A stretch of DNA of 64,000 bases from Cenococcum geophilum 1.58 (taxonomy: Eukaryota > Ascomycota > Dothideomycetes > Gloniales > Gloniaceae). The position numbers and the translations under genes were made by a program. The first letter of the stretch is position 1. Each line of letters starts with the position of its first letter. The stretch covers positions 806,001 through 870,000 of the forward strand of contig KV748184.1 in assembly GCA_001692895.1 (NCBI GenBank), written 5' to 3'. This document shows, piece by piece, positions 36,572 through 47,413 of the stretch. Under the pieces are notes generated by a model. It did no database searches, had not been told where the DNA came from, and saw only the letters and a list, made by a program, of their open reading frames with translations.

Positions 36572-37018
36572 ACGAGTTCCTAACCTGGTATTTTCTGGCC
36601 ACCATGAAGACGCCGCGGCGTCGTCTTACGTCCCAGGGGTGCACCTCTACCCCCTAAACATTCACCAGTAGCTCTCTCCTCCAGCCTTATACAACTCGTC
36701 CTTTTACCTAATACTTTAAGCACTCCGACGACTTAATGTTTACTAGCCCAAGCCTCTATATATATTCATTCATAAGGGCTGGCAAAATATTCAATCATTA
36801 TCACTCCTTATGAATGAATATGAAGCAATGGATAAAAATATCATCGACAACCCTGGCTCTTATCAGCCAACGTACACGACCACTGAAACTCGTATTTCGT
36901 ATATATCTGGGCTGGAACGGCGAAATCTTCCTGATCGCGCTAGGTCTCCCTGTCCGCGTTTGCTGTTGTGGCTGTGGCTGTGGCTGTGGATACCTGCTTG
37001 TAGACACGAGAGAGCAAC
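36572..37018. other. Intergenic with a small inverted repeat and a TGTGGC microsatellite
   Basis: TATTCATTCATAAGG near 36760 and CCTTATGAATGAATA near 36807 form an inverted repeat with a loop of about 33 bp. A (TGTGGC) repeat lies at about 36966-36990. No gene seen. Confidence 0.6.
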
Positions 37019-37211
37019 TGTCGATCAAGGTCAGATTTTGCCGATTACCCTGTTCCTTTTCCAGTTGCCTATCACCCTATGACTCACACTGTTTCTGTTG
37101 CCTGTACCCCCCCAATTCCTTGCACTTTCCTCATATATATATAGACGCCCTAGAGCCACATTTAATAGACAGAGTCTTCCTTATCTTCTTCTGATCTGCA
37201 TCGGATCGACA
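37019..37211 (+). mobile_element. Solo LTR (193 bp)
   Basis: TGTCGATCAAGGTCAG to GCATCGGATCGACA, flanked by the duplication GCAAC at 37014-37018 and 37212-37216. A TATATATATAGACGCC promoter-like block is inside. Confidence 0.92.
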
Positions 37212-37944
37212 GCAACACCTTGGCTGCTGACGGCAGGGATTCTATAAAGATAGTAACTATCAACTTCTCGACCTTACAGGCGTTGAATGGAGCGACTACT
37301 TTGAGGCCTTAGTGCTGGTAGGTTCGCTCGGGTTCTGCAGAGAGTAATGGGCAGGGACGGAATATCTATGCGATGCTTATATTTGCGTAGTGTTCATGTT
37401 GGTGTGGGGAGGGTTTAGGTATTATGGAAATAACTTATTATTTGATTAATGACATTGCCTTCTTGTTATAGGAATATTTCTGCTGGTGTGGTTACTCGGG
37501 TCTCGTATTTCCTGCGCCTTTTCACATTTTGGGGAGGAAATCGAACCAACATCGTGTGGCTTGCCCAGGATGAACGCCAAAGGGGTATTCGCTTGGCAAT
37601 AAACCTCCTCAAACAGCCACTCTCCAGTCCTCTCCCCGAGGCGTCCAACAGGCTAACAGAAAACTTCGACCTCCTTGCCAAAGCTTCTGAATAGCTTGAC
37701 TTGACACGGATGGGACTTGGGCACCTTGGGTCTGGGCTTCTCAGCACAACCGATTAAGGGTTTTGTGGCTTTCGAGACCTGGTTCAGCTTTAGCTCTCCT
37801 ATCCCCAAAAAGCGCTTAAAGGCATTGGTAGACTTAATAAATTTCGCATGACCCCGAAAGTTGGGTCGTCTCTTGGGTAGAGCTCTTCAATTCCACAAGG
37901 TCAAGGTTGGTGGAGTCTTGCTCGTCCTCTATGCTTTTTTCATC
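37212..37944 (+). other. Intergenic, upstream region of the CFEM-like gene
   Basis: No recognisable gene. An 81-codon open frame (37449-37694) was seen but shows no family features. CT-rich stretches near 37920-38030 precede and overlap the start of the next gene. Confidence 0.5.
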
Positions 37945-39104
37945 ATGACCATTTCAAATATGGATTTCTCACTCTCCTTCCTCAATAGCATCTCTTTCTT
38001 TCTAATTCCACTCTTCTCTCATTTCAGCACAGCTTCCGGCGGCACCGTCAGTATAACCCAGTTCCCTGCCTTCTCCACCCAACGATACTGCGTCCAAGAA
38101 TGTATCTACAGCGGTCGCACGAACGGCGCGCCGCCCCTCCCTCGGTCCCTAAGCTGCAAGCTACCCTACTCAGACTCATGTATGTGCCGCACCGACCTCG
38201 CATCTAGCGCCTCCTCCCTCCTCGCCGATTGCATCAGCAGCGCTTGCTCGGATTCGCCGCCCGACGTCACCTCCGCACAGTCCCTCTACTCCGCCTACTG
38301 CGCCAGCAGCCTCCCACTCGTTGCTTCTATTCCAACGCTCAGTATCGCGAGCCAAGAAGCCTTCTCATCCCTCCGTGGTTGTGCACAGGACTGCCTCTAC
38401 GGCGGGCCCAGCGACGGCAGCGGTGCTCTACCGCGCGCGCTACAGTGCTTGGGCACGCCGGCCTACGACGGATGCATGTGTAGAAGTGATATGGCGTCTA
38501 CAGCCAACAGCTTCTTGACGGTCTGCGCGAGCAAGTATTGTCAGGGGAACACGGATGATATCGCGAGTGCTATCAGCGCGTACACGGCGTACTGTGATGG
38601 CGCTATGAACAAGGCTGCCACGACGCCTGCAAACGGGGGAGGATCAACGGCGCCTACGGCGGCGAGCACGGGGGCGAAGAATACCGGGTCGAGCGTGAAA
38701 GTTACTGGTGGGTTCCTCTTGTTCCATTCCGCGTGTAGTTCTCTCAGCGTTCGCCAAACCCGACTGCCCAATTCCATTGAATCCAAAACCGACCTGCAAG
38801 TTCGAAAGGAGTCAAGCCTCGCCTCCCCATCATAATTCCATCCTTCATCCCTCTTCCGTATATCCCGCTAACGTGCCCGTCGAACTTAGGCTCCCCTTCA
38901 TCCTCGGCAACAACTTCCGCCACAAACTCCCCTTCCAGCGGTAAAGGTGGCCTTAGCACCGGCGCCATTGTCGGTATAGTCGTTGGACCCCTCTGCAGTG
39001 TTATCGTCGCGGGGGTCACGATCTATATGCGGTATATTCGGCACAAAAAGAAGATGCGGGTGTTGGAGACGCAGCAAGATGGCGGGATAAAAGCTTGGAA
39101 GTGA
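37945..39104 (+). CDS. CFEM-like cysteine-rich single-pass membrane protein
   Basis: Exons 37945-38707 and 38890-39104 join in frame to 325 aa. The 182-nt intron is long for this window but has a GCTAAC branch site and a TTAG acceptor. The ATG at 37960 (MDFSLSFLNSISFF) has the better start context and also gives a signal peptide. Two repeated modules each hold eight Cys in the order C-x3-C, C, CMC, C, C, C (about residues 50-125 and 140-215). This is the spacing of CFEM-like extracellular domains. A Ser/Thr/Gly/Ala-rich linker follows, then one membrane helix (GAIVGIVVGPLCSVIVAGVTI) and a short basic tail ending IKAWK. CFEM proteins serve in haem uptake, adhesion or host interaction; which applies here is not visible. 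Confidence 0.82.
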
Positions 39105-40708
39105 ATAAGAAGCAGTCTGACAACGAGAAATAAGCACATTTGGAGGAGAGGTGTCCATTTGTGCTGGTAAGGGTGGGAAGTTTGGTATGTATAAGTTACT
39201 TTTCTTTTTTATCGTATTTGTGACGTAATTTATGTGGATTGAACAATTTGTGCGCGTGGGCGTTTTCTTATATCATCTGTTGTTTGATTTAGCGTGCTGG
39301 TACTACGTCATTAAGATGAAAGAATCGGGAATTGAATGCCAGATGTCCCACGAGAAACTAGTTTGGGTTTTACGAGGGGATAGGGTAAAGATGCAAAAAC
39401 TATCGTATCACAAGGCTATCTCACTCCTTAAAACAATCAGTGAAGGAAGAGACAAAGTAGGTGACACACAGCCGCCCACCAGCTAATAGCCAATACAACA
39501 ACTTGCTATCCACTTTATTTTTGCCCGATTGTACGTCGTTAGCATTTGAGGTCAGCTGGCCAAGAACGGGCGATGGAGAAGCTGTGAAAGAGCATACACT
39601 CGAGATGCGATGTGCTAAAAACACCGGATACGCAACTAGCAAGTGCAGGAGTATTATTGCTTGTTTCATGGTTGGATAGGTACGAATGGTAGAATGACTC
39701 TGCTGCCGAATAGCCTCGAAATCACGGAGATAACTATACGCATCGCAGCGAGCGGCATGCAGTGCTAAAACGGAGGGGAAGACATAGGAAGAGAGCAAAG
39801 AAAAAGCTCCATTGCTAGGTAAGAGAATGACAAAGAAATTGAGATGCGATGCGACAAATGGACTGGTCCGTTGTACAGGTTCAGTCACGTAACGCAGTCA
39901 ATATAAAACCACGATGAGTTCCTAAGTCGTCAGACATGTTAGAAGAGGCGTTTCGGCTCTTACAGCTCTAGCTCTCTGCCTACACTAGTGTTGAGATTCA
40001 TAACATAGCCTATTGCAAAGCTTAGCCTAAATAAGCTATTCAGGCGAAGGTGCTGTTTGGGAAAACTTTCAAGGAACAGTGAAGAGGGCCACGTACGTGT
40101 TAACCTGAGCAGACCTTGATTAGCTTGAACAAAAGCGACGATGCTGACTAAAGGCGCCGTTCAGTTGCGAATCGGAACTTAGCCACAAAAATTTTGATGT
40201 TCCTTTCATCGCTAAAAAAACACGCTAAAAGATGTGTGTTCCAGATTCACGCTTGGCGAGCGCAGGTATTTGATATATAGTACGAGCAACCGCGTAAACC
40301 CCCTCGTGATTACACGCTTCGTTGGTCAACTCCCAGCAGAGACCCGTGTTCGACGCGTCTTGATGCCAGTCAAGGCCATTCAATTTTTCACATGAAACAC
40401 TGTGGCGCTGCTTCGTCAATGCTAGCCACCTCTCAGCGTTAGCACCTTCCGGGTTTTACATTCCGTCGTTTCCATGATGACGCAGTTGACCAAGATCACG
40501 AACATCTTTTCGCTCCAGTATTCAAACTTCGCTTGCCCATGCAAACCGCATCAAACACCAAGAATGGAATGAATTGTCAGTTTCTCGCTCGTGGCTTGGA
40601 CAGACTTCTAACATACCGGTAACTCCGGAATACTTGAAGCTTGTCTACGCAGCCGGCACATCAAATATTTGTGACTACTTTCGCTATTTTCCCACTCACC
40701 TAGTCGAA
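39105..40708. other. Intergenic, no gene seen
   Basis: 1.6 kb between the CFEM-like gene and the AA12 gene. Open frames on both strands (for example minus 39421-39888) show no conserved features or plausible splice partners. A TATAAAA lies at 39901-39907. Confidence 0.5.
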
Positions 40709-42264
40709 ATGCTTCACTTCTATCTTCCAATAGTATTTTCCCTTGCGTTTGCTCGTGCGCAGACCTCGAGCGCTCCAACCTGCTCTACCACTCTTACGCC
40801 AAAGAACGCCGCCCCTTCTGTTGCTTCGGGATGGGAGGCTATGGTGGTGGCTACAGGGTTAACCAGCCCACGCGGTATCATTTTCGATTCAAGCGGTCAT
40901 CTTCTTGTAGTGCAGCAAGGCAAAGGTATAGGAAGTTTGTCGTTAACTGACAATGGTGGCGCCTGTGTAATTGCCGGGCAGCCAAGCGATGTGATCCTTG
41001 ATGGCACGGTAAGCAAGCTTTATGGCCTCAAGTCACACATCAAAGGTACCACTAACTTTCGATTCCTCAGCTTAACCATGGCATTGAGCTTTCCAGCGAT
41101 GGAAAAACATTATATGCCTCTTCTGCTGAGGCCGTCTATTCTTGGTCCTACGATCCCGCATCAAGTAAAAACACGTCCACTCCTCGCCAATTGGTTGGCG
41201 GCATGAGCACATCAGATCACACAACGCGGACCTTACTCCTTTCTCGGAAAGCGGAGGGCATGCTTATGGTAAGTAGAGGGAGTACTTCAAATCTCGACGC
41301 GCTTGCCGAAGATATCACATCTGGTCACAGTCAAATAAAAGCTTTCAATATCACTAGCGCTACTTCTTTGTACGACTATAATACTGATGGGCTGCTTCTG
41401 GGTTGGGGCCTGCGTAATTCAGTTGGAGTTGCTGAAGAACCGATCACAGGCGGCATATATTCGGTTGAGAATAGCGTTGATGAAATGGTTAGGGATGGCC
41501 AGAATATACATCAGGACAATCCAGGCGAGGAGATGAACTTCCACGGATACTTGAATGGTGCTAAGTACGCTCAGCAAGGTGGTAACTATGGATATCCTTC
41601 CTGCTTTGCTGCATGGGATGTTGGGACCATCCCGAACAACACTGGACTCCAGGTTGGAACCCAGTTCGCTATCGGGAATCAGAACGCGACTATCAATGAT
41701 ACATTCTGCAAAAATGACCGCGTCGCTCCTCGTCTCACATTTCAAGCTCATACGGCGCCTTTAGATATGAAATTTAATGATAACGGCAGTGCAGCATGGG
41801 TCACTTTCCATGGAAGCTGGTTGGTGTTGGAAGTCCCATTAATCCTTGCTTTTACTGATGGAGTTTTAAGGGACCGAATCGACCCCATAGGATACAAGCT
41901 TTCCGTTGTGGGGTTTTCCAATGGCTCGCCCATTGAATCAGCAAACAGTAGCACCGCCGCCATTGATATTGTCTCTAACCTTGACCTCTCAAAATGCCCA
42001 AACAACTGCTTCAGACCGGTTGGCTTGGCATGGGACAGTAAGGGTAGGCTGTTCATGAGTAGTGATACTACGGGCGAAATCTATGTTGTAGTCAGGGCGG
42101 ATGGCAGCTCAGCGAATTCTGCCTCACCTTTTAGTGGGCTGCCTCCCACTGGCACGGCGAGTGCTGCAACTACGTCGAGTACGAAGCGGAGTGCGGCGCC
42201 AAGGCACATGCGGAGCTCATGGACCTTGCTTATTGCTTTCCTGGTGGCTAGCATATTCATGTGA
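40709..42264 (+). CDS. Secreted AA12-type PQQ-dependent sugar dehydrogenase, GPI-type tail
   Basis: Exons 40709-41008, 41071-41819 and 41871-42264 give 480 aa. The first intron (62 nt) has an ACTAAC branch site. The second (51 nt) is a multiple of three without stops and would be missed by reading straight through; removing it restores AWVTFHGSWDRIDPIGYKL. A signal peptide (MLHFYLPIVFSLAFARAQ) is followed by a beta-propeller of the soluble glucose/sorbosone dehydrogenase fold, with GWEAMVVATGLTSPRGI at the start, a MNFHGYLNGA segment and GNYGYPSCFAAWD in the middle. A Ser/Thr-rich linker and a hydrophobic C-terminus (SWTLLIAFLVASIFM) suggest a GPI anchor. The family oxidises sugars at the cell surface with a quinone cofactor; the substrate is not predictable. 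Confidence 0.87.
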
Positions 42265-42934
42265 TGTTGGATTAGGAGACTAGTAATGAAGCTATAATTA
42301 GTAGGACTAAGTGGTATAATCGTGTGGAAGGCTTCAAAGATGTTTGAAGAACCCTAGAAGATTAGGTCGGTCTAAGAAGCCTTTTCTCGCGGAAGGAGCC
42401 TTCTTCATAGCTTCGAATCTACTCCTCAAGAACTTCCTACTCCTTCTACATCCCCACCTAGTCTCTACTACCTGCCTGCTTACCTACATCCATTGGATTG
42501 GATTGCTCCGGTACATTCACTAAACGCTTCTCTCCTATTCCGACTCTCACCATCACGGTTATTCATCAATTGAGAAGTCAGTAGGCTCGAACATCTCAGT
42601 TCATGCAAAGAGGCAGGAGCAATTTAAGTCATCTGAAATGCAAAGTTTAACTCAGCTGGCATATCCACTCTAAATTCTTGACTCAACTTCACTTCAAACT
42701 CCTTTTCCTTCAACTCACTTCCTCTTCCACCACGCTTCTATCATCAGCCCCATCTGCTCTACATTACTGCACTCTTGCCGTCCGTCCATATCAACTTTGA
42801 CACTGTGCAAGCTCGCTTCTTTCGCCTTGCTCCCCCGTCGACGGCCCTCCTTGTGGTACATGTGTGCATTTGCTTACCCCGCTATAAGTTAGTAGCCTCT
42901 CCTTGGCCTTCATAACAGTTTGGCAGTGTGAGCA
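42265..42934 (+). other. Intergenic, CT-rich leader of the F-box gene
   Basis: Long pyrimidine-rich runs at about 42420-42830, typical of fungal 5' regions, lead into the start at 42935. No gene seen. Confidence 0.55.
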
Positions 42935-44772
42935 ATGGCCTTCAATATCCTCCCAATTGAAGTAAGTGATCAAAATATCTATTGAGCTTTTGCCCATGGC
43001 CTCAACTAATTCCACCACAGCTCAACAAAGAGATCATCAGCTATCTTGAACCTGACCGAGACATCTGCACCTTTCGTCTTGTGTGTAAGAGTGCTAACTA
43101 TGCTGTCGATGGCGATGGAATGTCCTTTTGGCGTTATCGTTTTCGCCAATACTACGCACTCGGGAGCACTTCCGTTTCGAATAGTCGGCTAAAGAAGGCG
43201 TATCAAAAGCGTCGCCGGTGGCTGCGCAAAGGCGCTGGGGTAGAATTCAAGAATGGCCAGACTGACCATGAAATTAAGACAATGGAGGTGCTAAGGGATT
43301 TGGTCAATGGTTAGTGCACTGTTTATTCATTACCTCGTCATGCCTGCCACTTCAGTGGGTCAGTGACTGACATTCATTGTTTAGAGTCCTTTACTGGAGA
43401 GATCTACGATGACGAGTTTGGCCGTCCTACTTGCCGTAACCTCTATGCCCTCAAGCAATTCGTGCTCAGCTCTAGAAACTTCACCGATGTCAATCGCCTT
43501 GGGCCAAGGAGCGCTTCGCTCAGTCCTCAACTCGCCGCACTCCAGCTCATGTGTGCACATTTCATGTTGGATGAGAAAATCGGAACTGAGGATGTTTATA
43601 GTTTCGAGGTGTCTCAGAAAGCAGTCTACGAGTCAGCCAAGGTGGCGCCTATATTTCACGGCTTCAATGACCTCCAGGTCAACATGGAATGGGTTCTCCA
43701 TGCTCTGAACTTCTTCCGCTACCATATGATGCGAGAATGCGAGAACACGCTCTACGTGCCTTTCCACGATCTGAGTGGTCTACAAAAGCCGTTGGCGTGG
43801 AAGACAAAGCTGCAAGACGGTTCCCATAAGCTCGGAGGGGATTGGATGGGTACATATGGTACATGATTCCTTTAAGAGACGAGTCTTATTTTCAAGAAAG
43901 GAAGCTAACGATAAATACTTGGAGCAGCTTATCTTGACCGCCAAGAAATTCAGCACATCAGAGCAAATCCACCAGGCTTCGAGATTCTGATGGATAAGAA
44001 TGTGGACTCGGACCGCGCAATTCAGGTATGCTTATGCACAAGTATAAACCCTGTTCATACACCGTTCACGCAACGGTTCACTGCTAAAACAGGATTTTAC
44101 CAGTGTCTCCGACTGGAGTTTGTCGATAATGAAATCATCTGGCCAGCCTTATTCGAGCGCCACCTTAAATCGAAGCCAAAACCGCATCACGCCAAAACCC
44201 GCGCTCAGCACAAGGCCGGCAGTCCAGCTATAGGTGAACCCGTCTCATTCCGCTTCGAAGGCACAGGCTATGACGAAGAGTATGACATCCACTTTGATGT
44301 CAATAGAACACGTCGCCCATTCAATATTCTTCTTATCTTTACCACATGTCCAACCTCCCTTAGCTGGGCAGAGCCTCCTTAGTACATGTAGCTAATAAAT
44401 CATGGTAGGAAGTTCTTTGCCTCTGGCTGGCTGAATCCGCTGCCTCCTCAACAAGGCATTCCTGGGTGGCAACGAATGACCATGATGAAGCACTTCCACG
44501 ACGAAAACGGAGCAACGGATAGCGACTACCTTTGGGCATATGAAGGCGTTGTTCTACCAGGGGGGCAAATGATTCTCGGGCGCTGGTGGGGGGTCGATGA
44601 GGATGCAGCAGCTCACGAGGTAGGTTGAGCTGAAGACGGGGCACTCCTCTCGAAGATTTGGCTATTAGCGAAAGCTGATATCACATAGATCTACTCCGGC
44701 CCCTTCATCTTTTGGAGTGTTGATGACAACCAAGGGATGTACGAAGAAACCGACAGTGAAGAATACGAGTAA
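42935..44772 (+). CDS. F-box protein of a Pezizomycotina-type family
   Basis: Proposed exons are 42935-42961, 43021-43309, 43385-43849, 43925-44025, 44104-44298, 44392-44619 and 44689-44772, giving 462 aa. The first two exons join to MAFNILPIELNKEIISYL, followed by RLVCKSAN, a classic F-box of about 40 residues at the N-terminus. The rest matches the layout of a large fungal F-box family: AAYLDRQEIQHIR, CLRLEFVDNEIIWPALFERHL, GWLNPLPPQQGIPGWQRMTMM and a final IYSGPFIFWSVDD. Such proteins recruit substrates to SCF ubiquitin ligases; the substrate is unknown. The junctions 43849/43925 and 44298/44392 are the least sure, and the latter uses a weak GTCAAT donor. Confidence 0.8.
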
Positions 44773-45819
44773 CGCAAGAATATCCCTCTCTTTCGACGTT
44801 CGGAGCCATCTCACCTCCCTGTTTTGATAAGTGGCGCTTGAAAAATCCACAATGATTGTGCAGCCCAGGATTTGCGATTGGACAGCCCGGCGTTGGGTTT
44901 GGAGATTACCAGACTTGCATTGATTGCATTGCCTTTCTTAATGGCCTCCAATTTACTTCGCAGATATATACCTACCTCCTGCAGTCCTTTTTCTATCTCG
45001 ATAACAACCACTTATCCCTTCACTCACATACACGACTTTCCCTCTTATCTCTTATATACCTTTTATATACTCCTACCATTTCTTTCTTTCTCTTGGTCTG
45101 CTCTTAGATACACATGGCGCTGGGCGTTCGGTGATCCCTTTCCATTATTCTGGCATAAAAAACACATACACACACACATCACCCTTCTCAAGTCGCCTCA
45201 AAAATGCTACTGGATGCAGATACGGAGCACCAGCACAGTGTTATGATTGGACGACTGATGGGTTTGCCTTTTGGAGCGCCCTGGAATGGACGAGCTGAGC
45301 TGGGAGGATTGGTATTTCAATGAAATTTTGGATGAGGATTTCATATAGCGAATACTTGAAGTTAATGATTGAGTTTGCTAATTTTGATTGTGACCATGAC
45401 GGAGATGCTTGACTACTCTGCGCCTTAGAATACTGTAGCGGGCGGGGATCTTAACATGGAGATAGGAAGGGTAGGATACGGCACATTGAGCCTATAGCAG
45501 CTCACAGGGAGGTAAAAATTGACAGAAGCCTTGTACCGTCATGCGCGGACGTGGACCTGCACGATGAAGGCTGAATGAAGAAGATATGTGAAGCAAGTAC
45601 AGGGTTGGTTGTGGGGAAAATTGAAAACAGAAACTCCGGCAATTGAATTTGACCTTTTCCACACCCCAAGAGCTGTCATGTCTAATGAACAAAATGACTT
45701 ACGCTATCGCTTGGCATTAAAATACCATTCTCAAGGCGTTTCTATCCCGCCCATAACGCGATGCTTTCTCTTGCCGACTATCGTCACTACACTTGGTTTC
45801 AGTTCAAACTCGGTTACAT
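44773..45819. other. Intergenic between convergent genes
   Basis: 3' flanks of the F-box gene (+) and SEC13 (-). T-rich tracts at about 45000-45110. Nothing else recognised. Confidence 0.55.
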
Positions 45820-47183
45820 CTACTCCTCGATCGTTTTCACACACTCCCAGCCACCGCTCAACCTCTCCTTCCATAGGCTAACTCTGTTATCGCCTGTGCT
45901 GACAGCTAAGACGTTACCGCTAAGGCTCCAGCTAACACGCCAGGCGACCGCGTCGACGTTAAGGGTGGTTGATTTCCATTCGCCTAGATGATGTTAACAA
46001 CACCAGTCCTGCCTTCTAGGCAAACAGCAAGTTTAAAAAAGATATCTTACGTAGATCCGGATTCGAGCTCGTCCAGATGCGCACAGTCTTATCCTGAGAC
46101 GCCGAGGCAATATAGGCTTTCGAGAGTACAGTAGGCGACCACGCGACGTCGCGGACCCAGTCATTGTGGCCCGTAAGGGTGTTGGTACAAACGTAGCTGC
46201 CTGTCTCGGGACTGCCATTCCACAATGTCAGCATTTCCCGTCACCAACAACCGCCACCACCAGGGGATCGCCGGTAAACGCACTTGAACTCCCAAATCTT
46301 AACCTGGCAGTCGCTCCCGCCCGTGACAAACCTCCTCATCGACGGCGTCGCAGGCCCGCTCGCGCTCGTCAGCGCACCAGGTGCAATGGCCGGCGCCCAG
46401 CTCACGGCGTTAACGCCGATGCCGTGCGCCGGGAAGATCTGGTGGCTCCATGTGTTATCCTTGAACTCAAGGACGGATATGTTGCCATCGCTGGAGGCGC
46501 AGGCGAGCAGGCAGCCCGCGTCATGCGGGGCCCACGCGACCAGGTTTACGCTTGCGGTGTGGAGGGCGAATTCGTAGATTTTTTGCCTAAGGGGGAGTCA
46601 GAACGGGTGAGAGGGTCGAGAGTCGAGTAGGATGGGGTACCATTGGTTGTTTTGTTCCCGCCATATGAAGACTTTGCCGTCGTAGCTGGCGGAGGCGAGG
46701 ATGTTGCCATATTTTGGGTGCGCCTGTGGATGAGCTTTAGCCATTGTTTCCGGGGTGCTTCGGGGCGCGAGGCCTACCCATGACACACACCATACGGCGC
46801 CCTCATGGCTACGGTTCAAAATTCCATCAGAATTATAGTCCTTGCTAGAATCATATAGTATTGCCTCTCACGTACCCCTTCAGTGTCTCTGTTAACCTAT
46901 GCGACTCTCCTTCTACCTCGAAAATCTTGATCGTCTTGTCCGACGAGCATGTTGCTAACCGGCGGCCGTAGTAGTCAAGTACTGCGTCATGCTGCGTATC
47001 GTTTAGCTCCATTGTCAACAAGTTGTGAGATGCGACGGCATTTCGGAGGTGTAATTTTGAGGATTTGGGGATTGGTGGAGCATACAATCATATCATCGTG
47101 ACCGGAATTTGATATTACTTGCGCCTAGTAAACTATTAGTAAAATCTTCGGGCAAGGAAGACGAGGGTCAGAACACTTGCCAT
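45820..47183 (-). CDS. SEC13: Sec13, COPII coat and nuclear pore WD40 protein
   Basis: On the minus strand, exons 47181-47183, 47086-47124, 46876-46991, 46778-46808, 46641-46723, 46284-46586, 46051-46211 and 45820-45983 join to exactly 300 codons (299 aa, the usual Sec13 length). The product starts [23 protein letters not shown] and ends VKTIEE. Six WD-type repeats follow, including [52 protein letters not shown] and [12 protein letters not shown]. Sec13 pairs with Sec31 in the COPII cage and with Nup145C/Nup84 in the pore. Seven introns in a 900-nt gene is dense. The first coding exon is only the ATG, with a GC donor (GCAAGT) and a TACTAAT branch site. Confidence 0.95.
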
Positions 47184-47413
47184 TGTTGTTGTTGGAAGCC
47201 CAGTTGCATATGGAGTTGCCCTGTGTCCTCAGTCTAAGCCGCGATGCGATTAGATTAGATCCTTTGCCCCATGTCACGTACAGATAACGGCCTCGGCCCG
47301 CATTATCCTCCATGACCTTCACAAGCGGCATGTCTGCTTCACGCATCTCTTCTTTTCCTTCATCACACTTCCGCCTTTCTTTCCCTCTGTACTCTCTTTA
47401 AAACTACTTCACC
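47184..47413. promoter_or_regulatory. Shared divergent promoter of SEC13 and PEX20
   Basis: Only 230 bp separate the two start codons, which point away from each other. The PEX20 side carries CT-rich tracts (CTTCTTTTCCTTC, CCGCCTTTCTTTCCC) at about 47347-47400. No TATA box is evident. Confidence 0.7.

Noticed and set aside
37449-37694. 81-codon frame before the CFEM-like gene
   Set aside because: Ends cleanly but has no recognisable domain, splice partner or conserved start; it is too weak to list as a gene.
39421-39888. 155-codon minus-strand frame in the intergenic region
   Set aside because: Composition and content show no family signature; probably chance.
42340-42420. Possible tRNA with a TTCGAATC-type B box at about 42412
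   Set aside because: No matching A box or cloverleaf could be built; local inverted repeats explain the pattern.
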